Source of the DNA: an uncultured Clostridia bacterium
Lineage (GTDB): Bacteria; Bacillota; Clostridia; Christensenellales; CAG-314
Direction: 5' to 3'
NCBI GenBank assembly: GCA_934294965.1
Contig: CAKRAM010000067.1
Span: 1 to 22,153 of the forward strand
Length of the DNA stretch: 22,153 nt
In this document: positions 14,918 through 22,153 of the stretch, one piece after another
Layout of the letters: each line of letters starts with the position of its first letter
Numbering within the stretch: position 1 is the first letter of the stretch
The notes under the pieces: model-generated
What the model was told of the DNA's origin: nothing
What the model saw: the letters and a program-made list of their open reading frames with translations, nothing else
Database searches by the model: none
Position numbers and translations under genes: made by a program

Positions 14918-16785
14918 CAATATCCTCTGTACAAACTAAGGTCGCCGTTAGGCATCAAACGGTTGAGAGGACTTACGTATCCCTGTTGATATGCCGGCCA
15001 AGCAACGGTGATGCCCAACTTTTGCTTATATTTTGCGTACGCTTCGGTGTTCATTTCTATAACGAGCGGAAGGTTACGCGTTTTGTCGTTCATGGTGGCA
15101 ACGGTTTTGGCGTAGAGCGACTTTGCCGCTTCGGCGTTCTTTGCCTTGATTATTTTAGGAACTTGCGTACCGATTAGGTTGTTGATTTTGGTAAGCGAGT
15201 TGCTGTACTGTCTATAACGGCTGTCGGTTGTATCTACCACAAAGTGCGTTGCGTTGTAATCGTAGGAGTAGATTGTAAGCGGACGTTTGAGGTTGGTACG
15301 ATACAGTTCCTGCGCGGTTTTGCCGTGGTTTGTTTGAGGTTGAATGTTGTCGTAATACTGATAGTTGATAAGCAGGTCGAACATCATCAAGCCGTACTTG
15401 GTGCTTGTTCCGTTGGCTTTTTCCTGCAGGTAGGTGTCGGTGTAGACGATTTTGTTGGTCATTTCGTCTTCCCAGTTCCAAGTTACGCCTTCCACGCCCA
15501 ATGTTACAAGGCGTTGTCCGTAAGGAGAAGTGAGATAGTCGAACAGTTTGATAACGAGGTCGGGACGTTCGCAGTCGGTGGTTATCATGTTGAACAAATA
15601 GCCGTAGCCGCGAATGTCGGCAAGAACAGGTGCATCGCCGTTTTCGTTGGTGATGTACATCGATACGTATTCGTAGCCGCTATCCTTTGCCGTCACGAAG
15701 TGCATTTGATAGTCCTGCGGAGTTACCAACGTTGCAAACGCCTTGCCTCCTGCGATAACGCCGCCGACGCCATCGTAGTTTTGCGTGAAGTTAGCGTCGG
15801 AAATTACGCCTTCGTTGTACAATTCGTTGACGTACAACAACATTTCTTCGTAACTTTCCTGTGTAAATTGATATTGATAGTTGCCTTGTTCGTCTTCGAA
15901 CGGAATTGCAAAGAATTGCGACAACCAAGTGAGACTCGTGCAGCCGTCGTTTTTGAATTGCGAAAGTTGAAGCCCGGTTGTGATTTGTCCGTTTCCGTTA
16001 CCTTTGTAGTTGGTAACCGCCCACTTTGCCGCTTCCATAAAGCCTTCAGGTGTGGTTATATATCCTTGCCACTCCACTTTTTTGTCTTCGCCTGTGGTAC
16101 GAGATTTGTAAGTAATCATTCCGTCGCCGTCGGCGCGTTTTTGAATGTTGTTTTGCCAAGCGTCAAACAAGTCCTTACGAACCATCATTCCGCCGTTGGG
16201 TTGAAGTTGTCCTTCGGGAACGTCGCGATAACTGTAGTAGTGGTTGGGTATACCGTAGGTTTTGCCGTTTCCGTATGCCCACCACTCCATAACGTCGCTA
16301 GGCATATTTGTTTTGAGAGAAGGCGCCCATTTGTCGGCAAGGGTGTTGATGTCGTACACGTAACCTTGTTGCGCTAGCGAGGACAGCCAACTGGTGTTGC
16401 TTGTGGTAAGCGTGATTACGTCCGGCATCTTTTTGCCTGCAACTATGGTGCTGAGTTTTTGACCGTCGTCGGTTACGGGCGTATCGAAACGAACGGTGAT
16501 ACCGGTGTCCTCCTTAATCTTTTTGGAGATTGCGTCAACGCCGGTGGGAGCGTTCCAAGTGGAAACGTCCACGTACCAATCGATTGTTATATCGGTGCCG
16601 TCTTCGATGTATTCCCAACTGTTTTTGTCCGACGGGGTATCGGGAAAATCGGGATACGTGAGTTTTGCCATGTTGTCGTCGCCTCGGGGAGTGTCCGGAA
16701 TAGGATCACTGCAAGCAACCAGCGTGACAAGCATGAACACTGCCAATATTGCCGCTGCCAAGCGTACAAACGTAGTTTTTGTCAT
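14917..16785 (-). CDS. ABC transporter extracellular solute-binding lipoprotein (LplA-like, CUT1)
   Basis: This 622-residue protein has a lipoprotein signal (lipobox LVAC, Cys 25), a short acidic linker, then a long solute-binding fold. It carries features of the large LplA/YtcQ group, such as KKIKEDTGITVRF, GKKMPDVITL and a VRKDLFDAW motif. It should capture substrate outside the membrane and deliver it to the two permeases encoded upstream. ATG 16785 is preferred because AAGGAG lies 7 nt away and the signal peptide begins there. The longer in-frame extension to 17124 would overlap the permease gene. The length, above the ~400 residues of ordinary sugar-binding proteins, is normal for LplA relatives that take oligosaccharides or bulky glycosides. 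It is translationally linked to the nucleoside hydrolase gene. Confidence 0.9.
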   Translation of the reverse strand: MTKTTFVRLAAAILAVFMLVTLVACSDPIPDTPRGDDNMAKLTYPDFPDTPSDKNSWEYIEDGTDITIDWYVDVSTWNAPTGVDAISKKIKEDTGITVRFDTPVTDDGQKLSTIVAGKKMPDVITLTTSNTSWLSSLAQQGYVYDINTLADKWAPSLKTNMPSDVMEWWAYGNGKTYGIPNHYYSYRDVPEGQLQPNGGMMVRKDLFDAWQNNIQKRADGDGMITYKSRTTGEDKKVEWQGYITTPEGFMEAAKWAVTNYKGNGNGQITTGLQLSQFKNDGCTSLTWLSQFFAIPFEDEQGNYQYQFTQESYEEMLLYVNELYNEGVISDANFTQNYDGVGGVIAGGKAFATLVTPQDYQMHFVTAKDSGYEYVSMYITNENGDAPVLADIRGYGYLFNMITTDCERPDLVIKLFDYLTSPYGQRLVTLGVEGVTWNWEDEMTNKIVYTDTYLQEKANGTSTKYGLMMFDLLINYQYYDNIQPQTNHGKTAQELYRTNLKRPLTIYSYDYNATHFVVDTTDSRYRQYSNSLTKINNLIGTQVPKIIKAKNAEAAKSLYAKTVATMNDKTRNLPLVIEMNTEAYAKYKQKLGITVAWPAYQQGYVSPLNRLMPNGDLSLYRGY

Positions 16786-16814
16786 ATAAATCTCCTTGCT
16801 TAAAATTTTGAACA

Positions 16815-16832
16815 AAACCCTTTGTGGGGTTT
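16815..16832 (-). other. small hairpin between permease and binding-protein genes
   Basis: AAACCC (16815-16820) pairs with GGGTTT (16827-16832) in the 68-nt gap. A T-rich but interrupted tract follows on the minus strand. It may stabilise the downstream binding-protein message, which is usually needed in excess over the permeases. Confidence 0.35.
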
Positions 16833-16853
16833 GATTGCTTTTTTGTTTGCGCA

Positions 16854-17984
16854 TCAGCCTTTCAGCGAGCCAATCATTATGCCGGACTGGAAGTTTTTGC
16901 GAACGAACGGGAAAAAGAACAAAACGGGTATGATGGAAATGATGATTGCCGCAAGGCTTATCGTCATCGGGGATACGCGTTGCATCATCGTTTCCGGCAA
17001 GCCCTCGGTCATTGTGGAACTTTGGATTGCCTTCAACAAAAAGTACTGCAACGTGTGCAAATCCTTGGAGTTGGTGTAGATCATCGTGTCGAAATAACTG
17101 TTCCAGTGTCCGACTGCGAGCCACAACGCAACAGTTGCCAAAACCGGCTTACTGAGCGGCATATAAATTTGCCACCAAATACGAAACTCGCCTGCGCCGT
17201 CCACCTGAGCCGCCTCGTGCAGTTCGTTGGAAACGCTCTTGAAGAAACTGGAAATGACTATCATATTGTACACCGAGTACAATGACGGGATTATGTACAC
17301 CCAAAAAGTATCGAACAAACCTATACTTTGAATGACCAAGAAGAACGGCACAAGTCCGCCGCCGAAAAACATCGTGATTATGTTTGCCCAATAAAAGAAG
17401 TTTTTGCCTTTTAGGTTGTCGCGACTCATTGCATAAGCAACGATGGACGTGAACACCAGCGCCGACAACGTGCCGATTGCCGTGCGCCCTATCGTTACCA
17501 AATAACTGTGATAAAGCTCGGTGTTCTCCAACACGACTTTGTAGTTTTCGAACGTGAACAATCTGGGAATGAGATACACGCCGCCCTTTGCGTAGTCCGC
17601 GCCTTGGTTAAACGAACCTACGACGACGTAGATTATCGGATAGATGCACAACAGACAGAAAATTGCCATCCAAGTGAAGTTAAGCACATCGAACAAGTGG
17701 ATATTCACTTTCCTTTTGTTGGCATGCTTGTACATTTCCTTGCGCTGTTTGCAGTACAGTACTATGTACATAACTATTACCACAACAGCAAAGGGAGCAA
17801 TGCAGCAAAACACTATCGCAAGCACGTCCAACGTATGCAACATTTCGTCGGTTGCGGCGTCCACGGGAACGTTGGATACGTACAGGAAGAACGCAGCCAA
17901 CACCAACAGTATTGCCGAAATCCACAGCGCGATTTTGCGAACAATCGCAAAATGCTTTGTATTGTAGTCCAGTACTCGTAACAT
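16854..17984 (-). CDS. ABC transporter permease (YtcP/MalG-like) with extra N-terminal membrane segments
   Basis: The 376-residue protein contains a standard six-helix binding-protein-dependent permease domain from about residue 95. The cytoplasmic EAA loop (EAAQVDGAGEFRIWWQ) starts at residue 257, and the family C-terminus VRKNFQSGIMIGSLKG is present. YtcP-type permeases are normally about 295 residues. Here about 85 residues are added in front, with two hydrophobic stretches (about 17-38 and 52-78) and a basic linker. The ATG at 17984 lies 1 nt after the stop of the partner permease gene, with AAAGGA upstream. The partner LplB-like protein and LplA-like binding protein make a CUT1 importer. 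No ATPase gene lies in this operon; one is partly encoded at 21985. Confidence 0.9.
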   Translation of the reverse strand: MLRVLDYNTKHFAIVRKIALWISAILLVLAAFFLYVSNVPVDAATDEMLHTLDVLAIVFCCIAPFAVVVIVMYIVLYCKQRKEMYKHANKRKVNIHLFDVLNFTWMAIFCLLCIYPIIYVVVGSFNQGADYAKGGVYLIPRLFTFENYKVVLENTELYHSYLVTIGRTAIGTLSALVFTSIVAYAMSRDNLKGKNFFYWANIITMFFGGGLVPFFLVIQSIGLFDTFWVYIIPSLYSVYNMIVISSFFKSVSNELHEAAQVDGAGEFRIWWQIYMPLSKPVLATVALWLAVGHWNSYFDTMIYTNSKDLHTLQYFLLKAIQSSTMTEGLPETMMQRVSPMTISLAAIIISIIPVLFFFPFVRKNFQSGIMIGSLKG

Positions 17985-17985
17985 A

Positions 17986-18969
17986 TCAGTAAATTCCTTT
18001 GCCGCTGACTTTTTTGCAAACGGCGTTGCCCAACACGAGCAAAATGAGCGACACGACGGATTTTAGCAAACCTACCGCCGTGGCATAGCCGTAGTTCATT
18101 TCCGGTATGCCGTACTTGTAGATAAACGTATCCAACACTTCGCTTCGTGTGATGTTGTTTGCGTTTTGGAACACCCACAAGTGGTCGATACCGTTGTTAA
18201 GCAGTCCGCTGATGGACAAGATGAAGAACAACGTTATTGTTGGAGCGATGCTCGGCACGGTTATATAGCGAATTTTATGCCAACGGTTTGCTCCGTCGAT
18301 ACGCGCCGCCTCGTACAACTCTTTGGGAATGCCGCTTATTGCAGCAACGTAGATTACCGAGCCCCATCCAAGCCCTTTTAGCAAGGACGTTATGATGATA
18401 AGTCCCCAAAAGTACTGCTCTCCGCCGAGAATATCCACAGGCTCTTTTACGATGCCGATGTTAACCAACAAGTTGTTGATGATACCACTGTCGTAGTCCA
18501 GCATGCTCAAGAATATGCCGCCGAAGATTACCCAAGACAGGAAGTGAGGGAAAAACGTTACCGTTTGCACCACCTTTTTGAAGCGGTCGGAAAGTAGTTC
18601 GCTCATCAATATTGCAAAGATGATTGGTGCGGGGAAGTTGATAAGCAGTTGGAGAATGTTCAGCCCCAACGTGTTGAACATGATGTTGCCAAAGTCCGGA
18701 TCGGTTAAAAACGTTTCGAACTGCTCGAAACCTGCCCAAGTGCCGTACTTGATGACCTGCTGTATGTTGATTATGCCTTCGTCTCTTTTGAAGGCGAGAG
18801 TTAAACCATACAGCGGAGCATAAGCAAATACAGCCAAGAACACGATGCTGAGCGACGCCATAAGCACCAGCGTCCAATCGTTTGCCGTCCAACACTTTTT
18901 GCGAGATTTGTACTTTGAACCAGCCACTTGCGTGCCGTCTATCCTTTGTACGGTAATTTGTTTTTTCAT
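17986..18969 (-). CDS. ABC transporter permease (LplB/MalF-like, CUT1)
   Basis: This 327-residue membrane protein has about six transmembrane helices and an EAA loop (YEAARIDGANRWHKIRYITVP) beginning near residue 219. The LplB signatures are PLYGLTLAFK in the first periplasm-facing loop and LLNNGIDHLWVFQNANN near the end. It would form the heterodimeric channel with the YtcP-like protein. Its ATG overlaps the stop of the lacI-type gene as ATGA, with AAAGGATAT upstream, so repressor and transporter are translated in tandem. The first ~30 residues are basic and cytoplasmic. Confidence 0.93.
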   Translation of the reverse strand: MKKQITVQRIDGTQVAGSKYKSRKKCWTANDWTLVLMASLSIVFLAVFAYAPLYGLTLAFKRDEGIINIQQVIKYGTWAGFEQFETFLTDPDFGNIMFNTLGLNILQLLINFPAPIIFAILMSELLSDRFKKVVQTVTFFPHFLSWVIFGGIFLSMLDYDSGIINNLLVNIGIVKEPVDILGGEQYFWGLIIITSLLKGLGWGSVIYVAAISGIPKELYEAARIDGANRWHKIRYITVPSIAPTITLFFILSISGLLNNGIDHLWVFQNANNITRSEVLDTFIYKYGIPEMNYGYATAVGLLKSVVSLILLVLGNAVCKKVSGKGIY

Positions 18970-19985
18970 TTTGAGATATCCTTTACGCTGTCTCTTACAA
19001 TAAGCTCGGTTTCAAGTTTAACTTCCTGTTGGCAAGGTTTGTTTTCCAACAAATTTACCACCACTTTGCAGGTTTCCAACGCCATTTGGCGAATATGCTG
19101 ACGAACGGTGGTAAGTTTTGTTTCCAATATGGAAGAATAGAAAATATCGTCGAAGCCTACTATACTTACGTCGTTCGGGACGCTTAAACCCAATTCGTTT
19201 ACGTAGGCAAACACTCCGTAAGCCTGCAAGTCGTTGAAGCAAAATATTGCCGTTACTCCGCGCGGGATAAGTTTTTCCGCACCCAGCCTGCCGGAATCCA
19301 TATCGTAAGCCAAATTGACCACGTTTTCTTCCGAAAGCGCTATGCCCCGTTCCGCCATGGCTTTTTGCACGCCTTCCAGACGGTTGGCACTGCTGTTGAG
19401 GCTCATTGGACCGGTTATAACGCCGATATTCGTGTGTCCGCAATCCAACAGATACTTTGTTACGCGATAGCCTCCGTCCACGTTGTCTACCAATATTTTG
19501 GGAGCGTCGCTTTGATAGTACCTATCCAAAAACACATACGGAATTTTTACGCCGTCCAGCACGCGCTGCATTTTTTCGCGATTTTCCTTTTGCATGGACT
19601 GTGCCGAAAGCGTAAGCACCAAGCCGTCCACCCTGCGACCGGACAACCACTCGATGTACCTGATATCGTTATCCATACGTTCTTCGCTGTTGCAAAGAAT
19701 AATGTCGTAGCCGTAGTGATTAAGTTCAATTTGCAAGTACCGCACCGTTTCGGCGAAAAATTGGTTGGATATATCCGGAATCAACACTCCGACTATGTGC
19801 GACTTTCCCGTTACCAAGCTTCGCGCCATATAGTCCGGACGATAGCCCATATCCTCGGCAACCTGCTTTATGCGCGAGCGCGTACACTCCGGAATATCTC
19901 CTTTGTTGTTAAGCACCAACGAAACTGTGGTAACCGACAACCCTAGCTGCTCGGCGACATTTTTTATCGTTACTTTCTTTTGCAC
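18966..19985 (-). CDS. LacI-family transcriptional repressor
   Basis: The 339-residue protein has an N-terminal LacI helix-turn-helix (TIKNVAEQLGLSVTTVSLVL, from residue 6) and hinge (YRPDYMARSLVTGKS). A periplasmic-binding-protein-like effector domain follows, with VGVLIPDISNQFF, GVITGP and IVGFDDI. It should bind a palindromic operator and release it on binding a sugar-like effector. Two fitting palindromes lie in the divergent control region (20929-20940 and 21074-21087). It is probably autoregulated, since it is the second gene of the operon it would control. The start is GTG 19983-19985 with AAGGAG 10 nt upstream. No ATG is available at this position. Confidence 0.93.
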   Translation of the reverse strand: MQKKVTIKNVAEQLGLSVTTVSLVLNNKGDIPECTRSRIKQVAEDMGYRPDYMARSLVTGKSHIVGVLIPDISNQFFAETVRYLQIELNHYGYDIILCNSEERMDNDIRYIEWLSGRRVDGLVLTLSAQSMQKENREKMQRVLDGVKIPYVFLDRYYQSDAPKILVDNVDGGYRVTKYLLDCGHTNIGVITGPMSLNSSANRLEGVQKAMAERGIALSEENVVNLAYDMDSGRLGAEKLIPRGVTAIFCFNDLQAYGVFAYVNELGLSVPNDVSIVGFDDIFYSSILETKLTTVRQHIRQMALETCKVVVNLLENKPCQQEVKLETELIVRDSVKDISK

Positions 19986-20013
19986 AATTTGTTTTCTCCT
20001 TACGCAACGCCGC

Positions 20014-20907
20014 CTACACTATTTCGTTGCGGCATGGTATTGCTTGTTGCGCGCCCTTTCTTGTGACCGTTACTGCCGACGCTTTGTTGGCAAACGTCAT
20101 TGCCTCCTCAAGAGTTGCGCCCTCCGAAAGACGCGTTGCCATAACGCCTACAAACGTGTCGCCTGCCGCGGTGGTATCGATTGCGTTCACTTTGTACGCC
20201 TTTGCAAGTACCGTTTCCTCACCCGCAAACGCAATTGCGCCTACGCTGCCCATTGTTATCACCACATTTTTTACGCCGTTTTTTCCAAGCACTTCCGCCG
20301 CTTTTTTTGCGGAAGATTCGTCCGACGGGTAGATGCCCGTGTAAAACTCCGCTTCGCTTTGATTGGGAACAAAATAATCGACGTATTGCCAAACGTCGCT
20401 TGGCAATTTGGCTGCGGGAGCAGGGTTAAGAACCGTGATCATACCCCTTTGTTTTGCCGCAATCAGCGATGCGACAACCGTTTCGGTGGGAATTTCCAAC
20501 TGCACAACCAAGTAGTCGCCCGCTTCGGCGTCTGCAATAGCGGACTGTGCCATTTGCGGAGTTACAAACGCATTTGCGCCGCGATCGAGAATAATCCTGT
20601 TTTCGCCGTCGCTGACCACTATCACCGCAATGCCGCTGCTGACGCTTTGGCTTGAAGCAACGAAGGACGCATCCACCCCGTAATCCGACAGCGTGTCTAT
20701 TAGTTCTTTGCCGAAAGCATTGCCTACGCAGCCGACCATGACGGCTTTTCCGCCGCACTTGGCAACGGCAACCGCCTGATTGGCGCCTTTTCCGCCCGGA
20801 TTTGTCATAAAACCGTATCCTGTTACTGTCATTCCGCCTTCGGGAACGATGTCCGTGCTTACGGACAAATCCATATTTATGCTTCCGACAATGAAAATTT
20901 TGCTCAT
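20014..20907 (-). CDS. rbsK: ribokinase (PfkB family)
   Basis: The 297-residue protein shows the ribokinase pattern throughout. GSINMDL is at residues 8-14, NPGGKGANQA at 36-45 and NPAPA at 161-165. PNQSEAE is at 181-187 and DTTAAGDTF at 244-252, with the catalytic base Asp 250. It phosphorylates ribose at O5 with ATP in the cytoplasm and so feeds the pentose phosphate pathway or nucleotide synthesis. It is the first gene after the LacI-controlled promoter, followed 28 nt later by the repressor gene. Its presence with a nucleoside hydrolase points to ribose as the sugar released by this pathway. Other PfkB sugar kinases are possible, but the sequence is closest to ribokinase. Confidence 0.9.
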   Translation of the reverse strand: MSKIFIVGSINMDLSVSTDIVPEGGMTVTGYGFMTNPGGKGANQAVAVAKCGGKAVMVGCVGNAFGKELIDTLSDYGVDASFVASSQSVSSGIAVIVVSDGENRIILDRGANAFVTPQMAQSAIADAEAGDYLVVQLEIPTETVVASLIAAKQRGMITVLNPAPAAKLPSDVWQYVDYFVPNQSEAEFYTGIYPSDESSAKKAAEVLGKNGVKNVVITMGSVGAIAFAGEETVLAKAYKVNAIDTTAAGDTFVGVMATRLSEGATLEEAMTFANKASAVTVTRKGAQQAIPCRNEIV

Positions 20908-20928
20908 AAACCTACTCCAAGGATTTAG

Positions 20929-20940
20929 TAAAACGTTTTA
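20929..20940. promoter_or_regulatory. LacI-type operator 1
   Basis: The perfect 12-bp palindrome TAAAACGTTTTA has the central CG of LacI-family operators. It overlaps the predicted transcription start (about 20942) of the ribokinase operon, a repressing position. Confidence 0.8.
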
Positions 20941-20948
20941 GTAACTAA

Positions 20949-20977
20949 ATTTTACCACTACATATACCCCGTGTCAA
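20949..20977 (-). promoter_or_regulatory. promoter of the ribokinase-led operon
   Basis: On the minus strand, -35 TTGACA (20977-20972) and -10 TAAAAT (20954-20949) are separated by 17 nt. The start is predicted near 20942, just upstream of operator 1. Confidence 0.85.
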
Positions 20978-21040
20978 TACCCATTTTCAATTTAATTTCA
21001 GTTTTTTTGCAATAAAACTACCTTATTTTTTAGGCGAATC

Positions 21041-21069
21041 TTGACATTTGACGTCAAAGAGAGTACAAT
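21041..21069 (+). promoter_or_regulatory. promoter of the DUF624-like/ABC ATPase operon
   Basis: -35 TTGACA (21041-21046) and -10 TACAAT (21064-21069) are separated by 17 nt, with a start near 21076. The spacer carries a second perfect palindrome, TTTGACGTCAAA (21047-21058), which is different from the LacI-type site. Confidence 0.87.
21047..21058. promoter_or_regulatory. palindrome inside the promoter spacer
   Basis: TTTGACGTCAAA is a perfect 12-bp palindrome lying between the -35 and -10 boxes. It shares only the central CG with the two LacI-type operators. It may be a site for a second regulator, or chance. Confidence 0.35.
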
Positions 21070-21073
21070 TTCG

Positions 21074-21087
21074 GTAAAACGTTTTAC
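21074..21087. promoter_or_regulatory. LacI-type operator 2
   Basis: GTAAAACGTTTTAC is a perfect 14-bp palindrome with the same 12-bp core as operator 1. It covers the predicted start of the plus-strand transcript, so one repressor can control both directions. Confidence 0.83.
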
Positions 21088-21137
21088 TTGGTTGCCGACA
21101 AACGACAAAACGACAGCACAAAACACACGGAGAAAAT

Positions 21138-22007
21138 ATGTTCAACAAAAAAGCAGAAAAAGACTATACGACGGACAAATTGCCAAATAATAGGTTCAAC
21201 TTGTTTTGGGATTTGTACGCCAACCGCCTTTCGCTGATAATAGGCGTAGGCGTTTTGTGCTTGCTGTTTTTGTTGCCGAGTTTTGCCGTTACCATTGTAA
21301 GCAACCTTAAAGTGTACAAAATCAATTTGGAATTGAATAGCGGTTACACAACTGCAAGCCAAGCGGCTTCGAACATTTTTTCCACCGTGAACACGGCAAA
21401 CCTTGTGCTTATACCCTGCCTTGCGGTGCTGGGAGTAGGCATTGCCGGACTTTGCGGAGTGATAAGAAGGCTCACTTGGCAGGACGGAATACTGTTTTGG
21501 CACGACTTTTGGCAATCGATTAAGGAAAACGGCGGCATTTTTGCCTGCACGGGTGCAATTTGCGGCGGCTTGAATTGGGCAACACAATATTGTCTTAGGT
21601 TGCAATACTTCGACAACGGCACGCTTGCGCAAGTTTCACTTGTTATTGCCATAATCGCAACGGTGCTGTTTGCCACAATATCGCCTATATTGCTTTGCCA
21701 AAGCCTTGTGTACAAACTTCCCTATCTTGCCAAACTTAAAAACGCGTTTTTGCTGTCGATGAGGCAGCCGCTTGTTTCCTTCGGACTGCTGATCGGCAAT
21801 GCCGCCCCGTGGCTGCTCATGCTTATCGACAACAAATACACCTTTGTTGCGTTTTTGGTGCTGCTTCCTATTGTTGTTATGCCTGCGCAACTTATTGCAA
21901 ACTTGCTTTGTTGCGACATAGTGCTGGATAAATTCGTAAACAAAGAACACTTTCCGCAAATTTATAGAAAAGGACTGAACTACGATGCCTCGGATAATAA
22001 CGCATAA
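21138..22007 (+). CDS. DUF624/YesL-like integral membrane protein
   Basis: The 289-residue protein starts with a short basic segment and NRFNLFWDLYANRLSL, the opening typical of DUF624 (YesL) proteins. Four to six hydrophobic segments follow. YesL-like genes often sit beside LplB/YtcP-type sugar transporters in Firmicutes, but their molecular role is not established. It is read divergently from the ribokinase operon, behind a promoter with the same LacI-type operator, so it should be co-induced with the transporter. GGAG lies 5 nt before the ATG. Its end overlaps the start of the ABC ATPase gene by 23 nt. Assignment rests on the N-terminal motif and context. Confidence 0.7.
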   Translation: MFNKKAEKDYTTDKLPNNRFNLFWDLYANRLSLIIGVGVLCLLFLLPSFAVTIVSNLKVYKINLELNSGYTTASQAASNIFSTVNTANLVLIPCLAVLGVGIAGLCGVIRRLTWQDGILFWHDFWQSIKENGGIFACTGAICGGLNWATQYCLRLQYFDNGTLAQVSLVIAIIATVLFATISPILLCQSLVYKLPYLAKLKNAFLLSMRQPLVSFGLLIGNAAPWLLMLIDNKYTFVAFLVLLPIVVMPAQLIANLLCCDIVLDKFVNKEHFPQIYRKGLNYDASDNNA

Positions 22008-22153
22008 CCTGTGCAAATATTTTGTGGACAATAAAAAGAAAATAGCAACCGCCGCCCTTTACAACCTTGAAGCCGACATTCCGGACAAATCTTTTACCGT
22101 GATAATGGGCAAATCGGGTTGCGGAAAAACAACATTTTTGCGCACGTTGGCAG
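21985..22153 (+). CDS. ABC transporter ATP-binding protein, N-terminal fragment (runs off window)
   Basis: The first 56 codons are present. The sequence shows the first strand of an ABC ATPase, a short insertion of charged residues (VDNKKKIATAALYNL) and Walker A GKSGCGKT at residues 42-49, followed by TFLRTLA. The D-loop, signature and Walker B lie beyond the edge. AAAAGGA lies 10 nt upstream of the ATG, inside the end of the DUF624-like gene, and the two overlap by 23 nt. It may be the energising ATPase for the CUT1 permeases, which lack one in their own operon. The MsmX/UgpC family is not certain from this fragment; it could serve another transporter. Confidence 0.85.
   Translation, partial: MPRIITHNLCKYFVDNKKKIATAALYNLEADIPDKSFTVIMGKSGCGKTTFLRTLA

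Noticed and set aside
15244..16377. 377-codon plus-strand frame antisense to the binding-protein gene
   Set aside because: Same reason: Cys/Val/Phe-rich shadow without a ribosome binding site; the minus-strand lipoprotein is clearly real.
16786..17124. N-terminal extension of the binding protein into the permease gene
   Set aside because: It lies antiphase over the permease coding region; the signal peptide and AAGGAG mark the start at 16785.

Overview
The window looks like chromosome from a Gram-positive, mid-GC member of the Firmicutes, probably a gut-type Clostridia. The grounds are lipobox-bearing surface lipoproteins, LplA/LplB/YtcP-type CUT1 transport genes, a YhaN/YhaO-type nuclease pair, tRNAs with encoded CCA, strong AGGAGG ribosome binding sites and sigma-A-like promoters. 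A Cys-rich segment in one lipoprotein resembles linkers I associate with Christensenellales-like genomes, but the placement is not certain. No phage, transposase or CRISPR array was seen.

Positions 1-6584 are ordinary chromosome with some odd intergenic DNA. The tail of a DegV-family gene is followed by a small PAP2-like membrane protein. Next come a duplicated terminator module and a tRNA-Glu(CTC) on the minus strand. A two-gene minus-strand operon encodes a YhaO-like metallophosphoesterase and a YhaN-like SMC-type ATPase, overlapping by 4 nt. Divergent from it is an AraC-family regulator. After that lie an unassigned strong promoter with no ORF behind it, a 50-nt direct repeat, tRNA-Arg(CCT) and two terminator-like hairpins.

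Positions 6585-20907 hold nine minus-strand genes that read as one sugar or nucleoside utilisation cluster. In transcription order they are ribokinase, a LacI-family repressor, an LplB-like permease, a YtcP-like permease with two extra membrane segments, an LplA-like binding lipoprotein, a nucleoside hydrolase, an 892-residue secreted protein with a triplicated domain, and three paralogous lipoproteins with a GH43-like five-bladed propeller look. Several junctions overlap or nearly touch: ATGA, 1 nt, TGATG and 3 nt. That fits translational coupling.

Positions 20908-22153 hold a divergent control region and a plus-strand pair: a DUF624/YesL-like membrane protein and the start of an ABC ATPase cut by the window edge. 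Both divergent promoters are near-consensus (TTGACA-N17-TAAAAT and TTGACA-N17-TACAAT). Each carries a LacI-type palindrome around its start site, so one repressor probably controls both arms.

Proposed working model (inference): the surface propeller lipoproteins and the repeat protein bind or trim an extracellular glycoside, and the CUT1 transporter imports the product, perhaps powered by the divergent ATPase. The cytoplasmic nucleoside hydrolase then releases a pentose, probably ribose, which ribokinase phosphorylates. A ribofuranoside or a glycosylated or oligomeric nucleoside would fit all the parts. The true substrate cannot be read from sequence.
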